Of a DNA stretch of 44,956 nt, positions 32,004 to 40,128 are shown one piece after another (position 1 is the stretch's first letter; the number at the start of each line of letters is the position of its first letter). Both the position numbers and the translations under genes were made by a program. Source of the stretch: JBFWUM01 sp050247255 (GTDB lineage: Bacteria; Acidobacteriota; Vicinamibacteria; Vicinamibacterales; UBA2999); NCBI GenBank assembly GCA_050247255.1, contig JBFWUM010000036.1, positions 1-44,956 of the forward strand, read 5' to 3'. The notes below the pieces were generated by a model. The model was not told where the DNA came from, did not search any database, and saw only the letters and a program-made list of their open reading frames with translations.

Positions 32004-32468
32004 ATGAACGAGGTGCCGCTCTTCGACAGCTGGGATCGCCTTGGCCCCCTGCTGCTGCCGTTCCTGGTTCGCTGCGGCGCCGCGGCCGTGTGCGGCGCGC
32101 TCATCGGCATCGAGCGCGAACTGAAGAACAAGCCGGCCGGCTTCCGCACCAACATCCTGATCTGCGTCGGGGCGTCCGTCTACATGTGCGTCGGGCTCCT
32201 GCTCACCGACGCCACGAACAACCCTGGCATCGATCCGACCCGCATTGCCGCGCAGGTGGTGACCGGCATCGGCTTCCTCGGGGCGGGCGCCATCATCCAG
32301 GACGGCGGCCGCGTGACGGGGCTGACAACGGCGGCCACCATCTGGGTGGTGGCCGGGATCGGCCTGGTGGCCGGCGCCGGGTTTCCGGTGCTGGCGGTGG
32401 TGTCGGCGGCCCTGGTGCTACTGACGCTGGCGGTACTGGGCGCGGTGGAACGACGGTATCTGGATTAG
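32004..32468 (+). CDS. MgtC/SapB-family membrane protein
   Basis: 154 aa with four to five hydrophobic segments. The family motif GALIGIERELKNKPAGFRTNIL (quoted: IGIERELKNKPAGFRTN), with conserved Arg and Glu, and the later VVTGIGFLGAGAIIQDG identify the MgtC N-terminal membrane domain. MgtC-type proteins modulate membrane ATPases and matter under low magnesium in pathogens; in environmental bacteria their role is uncertain. The C-terminal cytoplasmic domain of MgtC is absent. It is divergent from the Reg_prop sensor (39-bp spacing), and its 3' end overlaps the HTH gene by 51 bp. Confidence 0.9.
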   Translation: MNEVPLFDSWDRLGPLLLPFLVRCGAAAVCGALIGIERELKNKPAGFRTNILICVGASVYMCVGLLLTDATNNPGIDPTRIAAQVVTGIGFLGAGAIIQDGGRVTGLTTAATIWVVAGIGLVAGAGFPVLAVVSAALVLLTLAVLGAVERRYLD

Positions 32469-32903
32469 TAACGCCCCGAGCGCGCGGGCGGCGCGCGCAA
32501 GGCGATCGCGGAAGGTCGGCCGCGGCAGCAGGTTGACGCGCGCGCCCGGCCCCTGCCGTCGATCCACCGGCGAGAGGTGCGCGAAGTCGTCTCGATACTG
32601 CGCCGGCGCGGCGACGATGGCGGCAATGCCGGCCATCGTGGATGCCGCACGGCGATCGCCGTGCGGAAAGAGGCGGCAGAACTCGTCGACGGTATCGATC
32701 GGGTCGTGGCCGATGGCGCTGGCGTAGGCGCGCACCCAGGCGCGGGCATAGAGACCGCGCGGCCAGCCGCTCACGTCATTCTGCTCGAAGGCGTCGAGCA
32801 TGTCGCGGGCGATGCGGGTATCGCGGGCGACAGCGTCGAGGGTAATGCCGCTGCGCTCGCGGCGGCGGCGGAGGCGGGTCACGAACAATTCCTGGGGGGT
32901 CAT
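32418..32903 (-). CDS. RodZ-like helix-turn-helix protein
   Basis: 161 aa from ATG 32903. The N-terminal HTH_25-type domain reads LRRRRERSGITLDAVARDTRI ... MLDAFEQNDVSGWPRGLYARAWVRAYASAIG (quoted: ITLDAVARDTRI and LYARAWVRAYASAIG), as at the start of RodZ and related cell-shape proteins. The membrane helix and periplasmic domain of RodZ are missing, and the C-terminal half has no recognised fold. It may be a small DNA-binding or cytoskeletal-adaptor protein. It overlaps mgtC by 51 bp at the 3' end, which is long for a chance arrangement. The first ATG at 32921 would add six residues. Confidence 0.72.
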   Translation of the reverse strand: MTPQELFVTRLRRRRERSGITLDAVARDTRIARDMLDAFEQNDVSGWPRGLYARAWVRAYASAIGHDPIDTVDEFCRLFPHGDRRAASTMAGIAAIVAAPAQYRDDFAHLSPVDRRQGPGARVNLLPRPTFRDRLARAARALGALLIQIPSFHRAQYRQRQ

Positions 32904-33001
32904 GCCTGACGCCCCCAGCAATTCGCGCGCCTGACGAGCCGATTCGGTCCGGCGAGCGCTAGCCGTTCAACCGCGAGGACTTACCTGCGATCGCAAAATC
33001 T

Positions 33002-33042
33002 GTGATCGCCGCGGCTGTTGCAGAAACGTCCACGGCGATCAC
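33002..33042. repeat. Long inverted repeat between hemQ and HTH gene
   Basis: GTGATCGCCGCGG (33002-33014) and CCACGGCGATCAC (33030-33042) form 13-bp arms with one mismatch around a 15-base loop. It lies 18 bp past the hemQ stop and 99 bp before the HTH start. It could be a transcript-end hairpin (no T run) or an operator for the HTH gene. Confidence 0.5.
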
Positions 33043-33060
33043 CGGATCGTGTTTCAAAAG

Positions 33061-33876
33061 CTACAACTGCGGGACCGTGCCGGTGAGCAGGGACGCCAGC
33101 TGCGCCGGCGCAAACTGGAGGCCGGTGTAGAACGGGCCGAACTCGGCGAACTTGGCGCTCGCCTCGTCAAAGCGCATCTCGTAAATCAGCTTCTTGAACA
33201 CCAGCGGGTCGCGCGCAAACAGGTCGACGCCCCACTCCCAGTCGTCGTAGCCAATCGAGCCGGAGATCACCTGCGTGACCTTGCCGGCGTAGGTGCGGCC
33301 GATCATGCCGTGCTCGCGCATCATCGCCGCGCGCCGCTCGAACGACTCGCTGTACCAGTTCAACGTCTCCCCGCGCCGCTTGTTCATCGGGTAGAAGCAG
33401 ACGTACCGCTGGTTCGGCAGGTCGAGAAACAGCCGCGAGGTGACGCGCTGCCGCTGTGACTCCATCTCGGCGTCGAAGGCCGCCTCGAAGTCGTCGCTCC
33501 CCGGCTTGAACTTCGCGCCGAGCTGCTCGTGAATCTTCGCGGTCATCTCGTACATGCCAAGCTCGACGATCGACACATACGACGTGGCCGGTTCGAGCCG
33601 CTCGTGCAGCGCCGTCCGCGACAGCTGGAGCTGCGCCTGCGCCAGCTCCTCGAAGTTGCGGCGGAAGCAGATCACCATCAGGTCGGCCTTGTGGCCGAGC
33701 ACCTGGACGTAGGCGGTCGCGCCTGCGTCCGGGACCGCGAGCGCGGCCACCGCCTCGTCGGCCAGACGCCGGACCGCCTCGGGCGACTCCCCACGCAGCC
33801 GATCCCAGCGGACGCGGTACATGAGGTGCAGCACGCTCCAGCCTTCAAGCGTCTCGGGAACGAACGGGTTGTGCAT
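33061..33876 (-). CDS. hemQ: Coproheme decarboxylase (HemQ / chlorite dismutase-like)
   Basis: 271 aa from ATG 33876. The chlorite dismutase-like fold is evident; the segment CFYPMNKRRGETLNWYS holds the HemQ tyrosine in YPM, and SGSIGYDDWEWGVDLF and YEMRFDEASAKFAEFGPFYTG (quoted: YEMRFDEASAKFAEFG) match HemQ rather than true Cld, which keeps a distal Arg. HemQ oxidatively decarboxylates coproheme to heme b, the last step of the coproporphyrin-dependent route. No other hem gene is in the window. An 8-bp minisatellite fills the space before the start. Confidence 0.9.
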   Translation of the reverse strand: MHNPFVPETLEGWSVLHLMYRVRWDRLRGESPEAVRRLADEAVAALAVPDAGATAYVQVLGHKADLMVICFRRNFEELAQAQLQLSRTALHERLEPATSYVSIVELGMYEMTAKIHEQLGAKFKPGSDDFEAAFDAEMESQRQRVTSRLFLDLPNQRYVCFYPMNKRRGETLNWYSESFERRAAMMREHGMIGRTYAGKVTQVISGSIGYDDWEWGVDLFARDPLVFKKLIYEMRFDEASAKFAEFGPFYTGLQFAPAQLASLLTGTVPQL

Positions 33877-33887
33877 ATCGACGATGG

Positions 33888-33920
33888 TAGCTGGGTTGCT
33901 GGGTGGCTGGGTAGCTGGGG
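33888..33920. repeat. 8-bp minisatellite (unit about NGCTGGGT) upstream of hemQ
   Basis: Four near-copies of an octamer (AGCTGGGT, TGCTGGGT, GGCTGGGT, AGCTGGGG) between the sirtuin stop and the hemQ start. Confidence 0.7.
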
Positions 33921-34664
33921 TCACTCGTGGGGGCCGGCTTCAGCCGGCCCGAGCAGCGGCAGTACTTCCTCTGCCGCCCCCGCGATCGCGATGTCGACGA
34001 GGCCGGAGGCCGGCGTCGCGTCGAGATTCACTTCCGCCGTGAACGCGCCGCGGCGGCGCGCCTCGTGGACGAGGCCTGCGGCGGGATAGACAACTGACGC
34101 GGTGCCGACGGTAAGGAACAGATCGCAGGCGGTTGCCGCCGTCGCGGCGGCGATGTCGTCGGCATCCAGCGACTCGCCAAACCAGACGACCGCCGGGCGC
34201 GCCAGCGCGCCGCACGACGGGCACCGGGGCGGCAGGTCGGGCAGCGGCACGCGCTCGTCGCGCCAGCGGCCGGCGCCGCACCGCCGGGCGCACGACAGCT
34301 CCCAGATGGATCCGTGCAGCCGCGTCAGGCGCTCGGTGCCGGCACGGACGTGCAGGTCGTCGACGTTCTGCGTGATCACGCTGCAACCGGGTCTCTCGCG
34401 CGACCAGCGGGCGATGACATCGTGCGCCGCGTTGGGGCGGCACCCCGCGATCGTCTCCCGCCGCCACGCGTACCACTCCCACACCAGCTGCGGGTCGCGC
34501 GCGAACGCCTCGGGTGTGGCGAGATCCTCCGGGCGATACGTGCGCCACAGGCCGCCGGCGCCGCGAAACGTCGGCACGCCGCTCGCGGCCGAGACGCCGG
34601 CGCCGGAGAGGATGGTCAGGCGCTGCGCCTGCCGGAGGCGCTCGGCGAGCGCCGCAACCGACAC
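33921..34664 (-). CDS. cobB: Sir2-type NAD-dependent protein deacylase
   Basis: 247 aa from GTG 34664. Motifs: NAD-binding ILSGAGVSAASGVPTFR (18-34), SVITQNVDDLHVRAG (95-109), catalytic His117 in RLHGSIW, two Cys pairs of the zinc site (near 125/129 and CPSCG at about 148), and PAVVWFGE. Tyr65 and Arg68 (WYAWRR) match the Y-x-x-R pair of class III sirtuins that favour succinyl-lysine, so desuccinylase activity is likely. The last residues (GPAEAGPHE) come from a dispersed palindrome. Three bases separate it from the upstream M14 peptidase gene stop. Confidence 0.93.
   Translation of the reverse strand: MSVAALAERLRQAQRLTILSGAGVSAASGVPTFRGAGGLWRTYRPEDLATPEAFARDPQLVWEWYAWRRETIAGCRPNAAHDVIARWSRERPGCSVITQNVDDLHVRAGTERLTRLHGSIWELSCARRCGAGRWRDERVPLPDLPPRCPSCGALARPAVVWFGESLDADDIAAATAATACDLFLTVGTASVVYPAAGLVHEARRRGAFTAEVNLDATPASGLVDIAIAGAAEEVLPLLGPAEAGPHE
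33926..33952. repeat. Dispersed palindrome, copy 6 (sirtuin C-terminus)
   Basis: Arms GGGCCGGC (33931-33938) and GCCGGCCC (33943-33950) around TTCA, with flanks matching copy 2 (25 of 27 bases). It encodes the last residues of the sirtuin. Confidence 0.8.
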
Positions 34665-34667
34665 GCG

Positions 34668-37214
34668 TTACTCCGTGGTCACGCGCCGCGGGACCGCGGC
34701 GCCGGCGTAGATGCCGTTGAAGAGCAGCTTGAAGGTCCCGTGCGACTGGGCTCGAAACGTGATCTCGGGGCCGAACAACACCACGCGCCCTTTTCCGAGG
34801 CGCACCTCCAGCGCGGCGACGCCGCCCTCGAGCACGTCCTGGCCCCAGGCCCAGCCGCTGCGAAGCGGCGCAGCGGTATCGAACCAGGCGATCGGCGTCA
34901 CCTCTGCCTCTGCGCCGGCGCGAATCCGGAAGACGGGGCTGTTGTCGAACATCACGTCGACCGCCGGCGGCAGCCCGTAGGCCAGCGGCTGCTGCGGATC
35001 GACGCGAACGCGCAGGATCGAGCCGGGCACGTAGTAGCGCTCACGCGGCAGCGGATCGGTGATGTTGCTGACTGGCAGATCGAGGTTCGTGGCAATCGAC
35101 GTCGCCTGGCCGATGGCGAGCAGCGTGCCGCCGCGCTCGACGAACGCGTGCAGTTCCGCGGCCAGGCGTGCCGGCCGCGCGGAGCTCGCCAGGATCAGGA
35201 CATCGGCCGCCGGCAGGCGTGCCGCCACGGAATCCGGCGTCACCACCTCGAACGGGAACTCGAAGCGTTCGAGCAGCCACCTGATCCAGCCGCTTTCCGG
35301 CGTGCCGCTTGGTTCGTCCCACAGCGCCACGCGCACCGGCCGGAGCTGCCGCATGTCACCCCGCGGCGGAGCCGCGACACCGGTGAACCGCAGGCCCAGA
35401 TCAGCGGCCGCCTGCTGCAGCAGCGGGCGCGTCGACGGTCGCGCACGGATGAAGATGTCGCCGGCGGAGCGATCCGCGGGCCAGGAGACCTCACCGCCCG
35501 CCTGCAGCAGCCGATTGAGCGCGACGAAGGCATCGTTCTGCCGGTGACTGAGCAGATACCCCACGGGCTGATCGACGCCGTCGATGCCTCCCGCAGGAGG
35601 GGTCGCCAGTCCGGTCACGCGTTCGAAGGGACCGTCGAACGCGTCGAGGACGCGATCGAACGCCACCCCCATCTGGAACGCCAGCGTCCACCCGGCGTTG
35701 TCGTACGGCGGCGTCGGCGGCGCTCCCGGCGACGGCACGTCGTCGGGATGATCCTGCGGCTCGAACATGTCGAGCACGTGAGGCCGAAAAGCCTGCGCGG
35801 TTCGGATGACGAAGGAACCCTCGGGGTACGTCCGGCCATTCACCACGAACGCCGCGGTGGCGCGCTCGACGGTCACGCCGGTCCTGATCAGCGCGTTGAC
35901 GAACTTCGTCGCCGTCAGAAAGTCCGGCTGGTCCGGCGGCAGGATGTAGCCGCGCGGGTCGCGGGCGTCGAGATCGCCAGGCGCCGCCTCGCGATGCGGC
36001 GACGGCGTCCACGAATCACGGCTGCCGCGCTCGATCGAGTTGCGCCCCATCCGGTAGATGTTCAGCAGCAGCGTCTCGCGGTAGCGGGACGCGGCATCGA
36101 GCACGGCCCAGTTCGCGGTCATCGAGTAGTCGATCGACTGGCGGAAGCGCCACGGCTGGGGCGCGATTGGGAACGGCAGGTCAACGCCGGGGACCTGGCG
36201 CTCGGCGACGTACGGAACCCGCGTCGGCGTCGGGCTGCCGATCGTCTCGGTGAGCAGCCCGATCTGATTGTGAAAGTACGCGGTCGTGCGCAGGCCGCCG
36301 TTCCACCAGGTCGAGTAGTTCGATCCGGTGCGCATGGTGACGCCCGGCTTCTGCTCGGCGGCGAACCGCGCGTGCATGGCGGCGCCCAGCAGATCGATGC
36401 TGACCGGGATCAGGGGATCGAACCGGTAGTTGAACGGGCCGCGGAACGGCGGCGCGAACATTACCGTGCCCGCCGGGCCGGTCTGGTGATGGTTGTAGAC
36501 GATCTGCGGGAACCACTGCTGGTAGAGCACGCGGTTCATGTTGATCGTCTCGGCCTGCGTCGACATGTAGAAGTCGCGGTTGTTGTCGTGGCCGACGTAC
36601 TTCTGGTACAGGCGCGGGAAGCCGGTGAGCGTGCGCTGCTGCGGGATGCGCTCGCGCATGTACCAGTTGCTCACCAGCTCGTGCCCGTCCGGGTTGGCGT
36701 GCACCGCCAGCACGATCGTGTCGCGCAGGATCCGCGACGTCTCTGCATCGTCCCGGCTCACGAGCTGGTAGACCAGCTCGATCAGTTGCTGTGACGAGAC
36801 GACCTCGTCGGCGTGGAGCCCGCCGTCGATCCAGACGACCGCGCGCCCTTCGGCCGCCAGCGCCCGCGCCTGGTCTTCGCTGAGCCCCTCGGCGCGCGCC
36901 AGCCGCCCGGCAATCTCGCGGTATCGATCCAGCCGTGCGGCGTTCTCGGGCGCGGTGATGACCGCCATCCACTGCGTCCGCCCTTCCTCGGTGCGGCCGA
37001 TGTCGACCAGGGAGAGGCGATCCGACTCGCGGTCGAGCTGCTGCCAGTAGTCTTCGAGCTGGGCATAGGTCGCGAGGAAGTAGTCGTCGCCGATGTTGGC
37101 GCCCCACTGGTCGCGCGGCGAGGTGACGCGCGTGCCGACCTGCGAGCGCGCGGTGGCGGCTGCCAGCGCCAGCAGCACGACCCCGACAGCGATGAGCGAG
37201 GCGCGGCGGACCAT
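34668..37214 (-). CDS. Secreted M14-family zinc carboxypeptidase
   Basis: 848 aa from ATG 37214. Signal peptide (ASLIAVGVVLLALAAATARS). The M14 domain spans about 40-400: zinc ligands His134 and Glu137 in GGLHADE, and His172 in VHANPDGHE; the catalytic Glu is probably in LLTETIGSPTPTR. A long C-terminal part (about 450-848) contains a glutamine-amidotransferase-like Rossmann segment (ADVLILASSARPARL, FVERGGTLLAIGQA). Large exported M14 proteins of this build are common in acidobacteria and Bacteroidetes and degrade peptides outside the cell. An upstream start at 37292 would run into the xth promoter and is rejected. It is coupled to the sirtuin. Confidence 0.9.
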   Translation of the reverse strand: MVRRASLIAVGVVLLALAAATARSQVGTRVTSPRDQWGANIGDDYFLATYAQLEDYWQQLDRESDRLSLVDIGRTEEGRTQWMAVITAPENAARLDRYREIAGRLARAEGLSEDQARALAAEGRAVVWIDGGLHADEVVSSQQLIELVYQLVSRDDAETSRILRDTIVLAVHANPDGHELVSNWYMRERIPQQRTLTGFPRLYQKYVGHDNNRDFYMSTQAETINMNRVLYQQWFPQIVYNHHQTGPAGTVMFAPPFRGPFNYRFDPLIPVSIDLLGAAMHARFAAEQKPGVTMRTGSNYSTWWNGGLRTTAYFHNQIGLLTETIGSPTPTRVPYVAERQVPGVDLPFPIAPQPWRFRQSIDYSMTANWAVLDAASRYRETLLLNIYRMGRNSIERGSRDSWTPSPHREAAPGDLDARDPRGYILPPDQPDFLTATKFVNALIRTGVTVERATAAFVVNGRTYPEGSFVIRTAQAFRPHVLDMFEPQDHPDDVPSPGAPPTPPYDNAGWTLAFQMGVAFDRVLDAFDGPFERVTGLATPPAGGIDGVDQPVGYLLSHRQNDAFVALNRLLQAGGEVSWPADRSAGDIFIRARPSTRPLLQQAAADLGLRFTGVAAPPRGDMRQLRPVRVALWDEPSGTPESGWIRWLLERFEFPFEVVTPDSVAARLPAADVLILASSARPARLAAELHAFVERGGTLLAIGQATSIATNLDLPVSNITDPLPRERYYVPGSILRVRVDPQQPLAYGLPPAVDVMFDNSPVFRIRAGAEAEVTPIAWFDTAAPLRSGWAWGQDVLEGGVAALEVRLGKGRVVLFGPEITFRAQSHGTFKLLFNGIYAGAAVPRRVTTE

Positions 37215-37276
37215 CCCGCGCCAATTGTAGCGACTCGGTGGTGGATGGTGGATGGGCCAGTGATATCGTCGCCGAT

Positions 37277-38026
37277 GTGAAGGTGGCGACATGGAACGTC
37301 AACGGCATCAGGGCGCGGCAGGTCGAGGTACAGGAATTCCTCGACCGTGAAATGCCCGACGTCCTCTGCCTGCAGGAGATCAAGGCCGCCGTGGATCAGC
37401 TGCCCGTCTGGCTGTGCGATGTCGAGGGCTACTGGTGCTACTGGCACGGCGGGAAGGGCTACTCCGGTGTCGGCCTGCTCGTCAGCAAGCGCTGGTGCCC
37501 TGAGCGGCCGGCGTTTCACCACCCTGACTTCGACTTCGAGCATCGCATCGTGTCGGTCCGGCTGGCGGAGGCGACGGTCGCATCAATCTACGTGCCGAAC
37601 GGTGGCAAGGACTTCCCGGCCAAGATGCGCTTCCTGGAAGCGATGAACGCCTATGCCGCCCAGTTCGCGGCGGCCGGCCATCCGCTGGTGATGTGCGGCG
37701 ACTTCAACGTGGCGCGGACCGACACGGACGTCCACCCCAAGGAGCGGCGGCCGAACATCATCGGCCAGCGTCCCGACGAGCGCGCGCTGATCGAGCAGAT
37801 CCTGGGCCATGGCCTCGTCGACGTGCACCGCATCTTCGAGCCGGGCAATGCCGACCTGTTCACGTGGTGGGCGCCGTGGCGCAGCATGAAGCAGCGCAAC
37901 ATCGGCTGGCGCCTCGACTACGTCTTCGCCAGCCGCGCGCTCGCCGACAAGGCCGCGTCATGTGTCGTGCAGCGGGAGTTCGGCACGAGCGATCACGGCC
38001 CCGTGATCGCCACCTTTCACCTTTGA
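37277..38026 (+). CDS. xth: Exodeoxyribonuclease III
   Basis: 249 aa from GTG 37277 (VKVATWNVNGIRAR). This AP endonuclease/3' exonuclease acts in base-excision repair. Motifs: ATWNVNGIRAR, LCLQEIKA with metal-binding Glu, YSGVGLLV, IVSVRLAEATVASIYVPNGG, CGDFNVARTDTDV, RLDYVFAS, and the final GTSDHGPVIATF with catalytic His. Length is typical. It is divergent from the M14 gene (62-bp space). Its last codons run into a 7-bp minisatellite. Confidence 0.95.
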   Translation: MKVATWNVNGIRARQVEVQEFLDREMPDVLCLQEIKAAVDQLPVWLCDVEGYWCYWHGGKGYSGVGLLVSKRWCPERPAFHHPDFDFEHRIVSVRLAEATVASIYVPNGGKDFPAKMRFLEAMNAYAAQFAAAGHPLVMCGDFNVARTDTDVHPKERRPNIIGQRPDERALIEQILGHGLVDVHRIFEPGNADLFTWWAPWRSMKQRNIGWRLDYVFASRALADKAASCVVQREFGTSDHGPVIATFHL

Positions 38027-38063
38027 CCTTTGACCTTCGACCTTTAATCTTCGACCTTCGACC
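38012..38063. repeat. 7-bp minisatellite (unit about CCTTTGA) after xth
   Basis: About seven copies of CCTTTGA with variants (CCTTCGA, CCTTTAA) run from the last xth codons to the end of the convergent cysteine-cluster gene. Confidence 0.75.
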
Positions 38064-39193
38064 TAGGCGCCTTCCGACCACGAGGCAGCGAGATCCTCGC
38101 CGGCGGCCAGGTGGTTAAGGGTGAAATCGGCCGCGCGAATTGCCTCCTTGAGCAGGTCGGCATCGAGCGAGCGGCCGGTGTTCCGGCACATACGCGCCGC
38201 CTCGACGCGCACGAGCGCCAGTGCGGCGTCGAGGCCGCGGATGATGGCGACGATGCCGCGCCCCTGGTAGGCGGTCCAGTTCGCAAACGCCTTGGCGGCC
38301 AGGTAGCGGGTCAAAGGCCGGTCGAACTGCCGCCACTCGGGCAGGACCAAACGCGCGTAGGCCTCCTCGAGGCCCTCTTCGTCGGGCGGCGGCAGGAGGT
38401 CATCGGGAATCGCCTTCACCACCACGCTGCGCGCGGCGAGGCTGGGCGCCAGCGCGTCATGCGGGCTGGCAGCTACGCGCTCGCCTGGCAGCGCTGCCAC
38501 CGCGCGGGCCAGCGGCATCGCCGCCGGGTTGAAGTCGCGCAGCAGCTGCGCATCCCTGGTCAGCGTGGCGATCACGTCGTCCGCGGTTGCCCCCGGAACC
38601 GCACAACGCGCCACCATGTGCCGTTCCCAGGTGTCGTAGCCCTCCAGATCCATCAGCATGCGCGGGTGCAGCAGCGGCGGCCACTCATCGTCCCCAACCG
38701 TCAGCCCCTCGTAGTCCATCGCCGGGAACGCCGGCGGCGCCTCGATGATCTCCGTGTCGACATCGTCCCGGAAGAGCGACGCGGCGGCCGTCGGGCAGAA
38801 GTGCGTGAGCGACACGAACGTGCCGCGCCGATCGCGCACCGCCAGCCGGGGGAAATGGCGGCACGTTGCCGGGAGATGCGATTCCCCCGCATCCCGGTGG
38901 ACCACGCACAGCGAGGATCCGCGATGGTAGAAGACGCAGTCGCCCGTAGCGGTGCGCGCCAGCATGGCCGCAGCGTCTTCCGGCAGGTCGTCGCCGGTGA
39001 TGAGCGGCGGATCGTCCGCATAGGCGGGCGCCGCCGGCGCAATGCGCCCCGCCGCCAGCGCCTGCTCGAGCGAGCGGTAGATCGGGAGCTCGACCGGAAC
39101 GTCCCAATCGGACGAGCAGCAGACGCCCGAGTGCGCGCAGCGATAGTCGGCGTGAAAACTGAGCGCGAACACCCTCACGCATGCATTTTGCAC
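38063..39193 (-). CDS. YkgJ/FliB-like cysteine-cluster protein
   Basis: 376 aa. The N-terminus has CAHSGVCCSSDW (19-30), then CVFYHRGSSLCVVHRD, CRHFPR and FCPTAA: a C-x5-CC plus later Cys and C-x-HF pattern as in the YkgJ zinc/iron-chelating family and in FliB-type lysine N-methylases. A methyl-transfer or iron-sulfur role is a guess. The rest is acidic and helical without known motifs. GTG at 39193 overlaps the divergent L,D-transpeptidase region; GTG at 39178 or 39172 are alternatives that lose only five or seven residues. Confidence 0.75.
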   Translation of the reverse strand: MQNACVRVFALSFHADYRCAHSGVCCSSDWDVPVELPIYRSLEQALAAGRIAPAAPAYADDPPLITGDDLPEDAAAMLARTATGDCVFYHRGSSLCVVHRDAGESHLPATCRHFPRLAVRDRRGTFVSLTHFCPTAAASLFRDDVDTEIIEAPPAFPAMDYEGLTVGDDEWPPLLHPRMLMDLEGYDTWERHMVARCAVPGATADDVIATLTRDAQLLRDFNPAAMPLARAVAALPGERVAASPHDALAPSLAARSVVVKAIPDDLLPPPDEEGLEEAYARLVLPEWRQFDRPLTRYLAAKAFANWTAYQGRGIVAIIRGLDAALALVRVEAARMCRNTGRSLDADLLKEAIRAADFTLNHLAAGEDLAASWSEGA

Positions 39194-39204
39194 TGAGCGA
39201 GGGC

Positions 39205-40128
39205 ATGACCGCCGGACTTCTGCTGCTCACCCTGCTCCAAGGCGCTGCCGCGGCTGCGCCGCCCGCGCCCGTGGTGTCGCAGGTGCTTGCCGCGCAGGTG
39301 ATGCTCGATCGCGCCGGGTTCTCGCCAGGCGAAATCGACGGCCGCGAGGGGCCGAACGTGCGGCGCGCGACGACGGCGTTCCAGCAGAGCGAACAGCTCG
39401 ACCCCTCCGGCGCGATCGACGATGCCACGTGGCGACGGCTGCTCGAACGGACGGGCGGCGCGCCGCCGCTCATCAGCTACACGACGGATGCCGCGGACAT
39501 TGCCGGCCCCTTCATCGGCGAACTCCCGCGCGACCTGATGGCGCAGGCGAAGCTCGAGGCGCTCGGCTACGGCAGCGCGCTGGAAGCGCTGGCCGAGCGG
39601 TTCCACAGCAGCCCGCGGCTGCTGCGCGAGCTCAACCAGCACGCCACGTTCAGCGCGCCGGGTGAGTCGCTGTTCGTGCCGAACGCGGGCACCGCCCTCC
39701 CGCCGCTGCTGGCGGACGACATGCTCATCGTCGTGACCAGGCGCACGAGCGCGCTCACGATCGAAGATGCCTCCGGCCGCGTCGTCTTTCACGCGCCGGT
39801 CACCAGCGGCAGCGACCATGATCCGCTGCCCATCGGTTCGTGGACGGTCACGACCGTGCAGCGCAATCCGAAGTTCCACTACAACCCGGACCTGTTCTGG
39901 GATGCCGATCCGGGCCACTCGAAGGCCACGATCCCGGCCGGGCCGAACAACCCGGTCGGCGTGGTGTGGATCGACCTGTCGAAGGAGCATTACGGCATTC
40001 ACGGCACGCCGGAGCCGTCGACGGTCGGCCACACGCAGTCGCACGGCTGCGTCCGGCTCACCAACTGGGACGCGCTGCGCGTCGCGCAGTGGGCATGGCC
40101 CGGCACCCGGGTGGAGTTCCGTGAATGA
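39205..40128 (+). CDS. L,D-transpeptidase (YkuD) with peptidoglycan-binding domain
   Basis: 307 aa from ATG 39205 (MTAGLLLLTLLQGAAAAAPP, signal peptide), with GAGG just upstream; ATG 39181 would add eight residues and overlap the divergent gene. A peptidoglycan-binding domain (AQVMLDRAGFSPGEIDGREG and AFQQSEQLDPSGAID) is followed by a short LysM-like segment (EALAERFHSSPRLLRELNQ) and a YkuD catalytic domain with Cys in GHTQSHGCVRLTNWDA and upstream HGTP. It forms 3-3 crosslinks or attaches proteins to the wall. Its stop overlaps the M23 gene by 4 bp, making a cell-wall pair. Confidence 0.92.
   Translation: MTAGLLLLTLLQGAAAAAPPAPVVSQVLAAQVMLDRAGFSPGEIDGREGPNVRRATTAFQQSEQLDPSGAIDDATWRRLLERTGGAPPLISYTTDAADIAGPFIGELPRDLMAQAKLEALGYGSALEALAERFHSSPRLLRELNQHATFSAPGESLFVPNAGTALPPLLADDMLIVVTRRTSALTIEDASGRVVFHAPVTSGSDHDPLPIGSWTVTTVQRNPKFHYNPDLFWDADPGHSKATIPAGPNNPVGVVWIDLSKEHYGIHGTPEPSTVGHTQSHGCVRLTNWDALRVAQWAWPGTRVEFRE

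Noticed and set aside
34314..36794. 826-codon plus-strand open frame
   Set aside because: It is a high-GC shadow of the M14 peptidase and sirtuin genes; its composition is Arg/His-rich with no domain.
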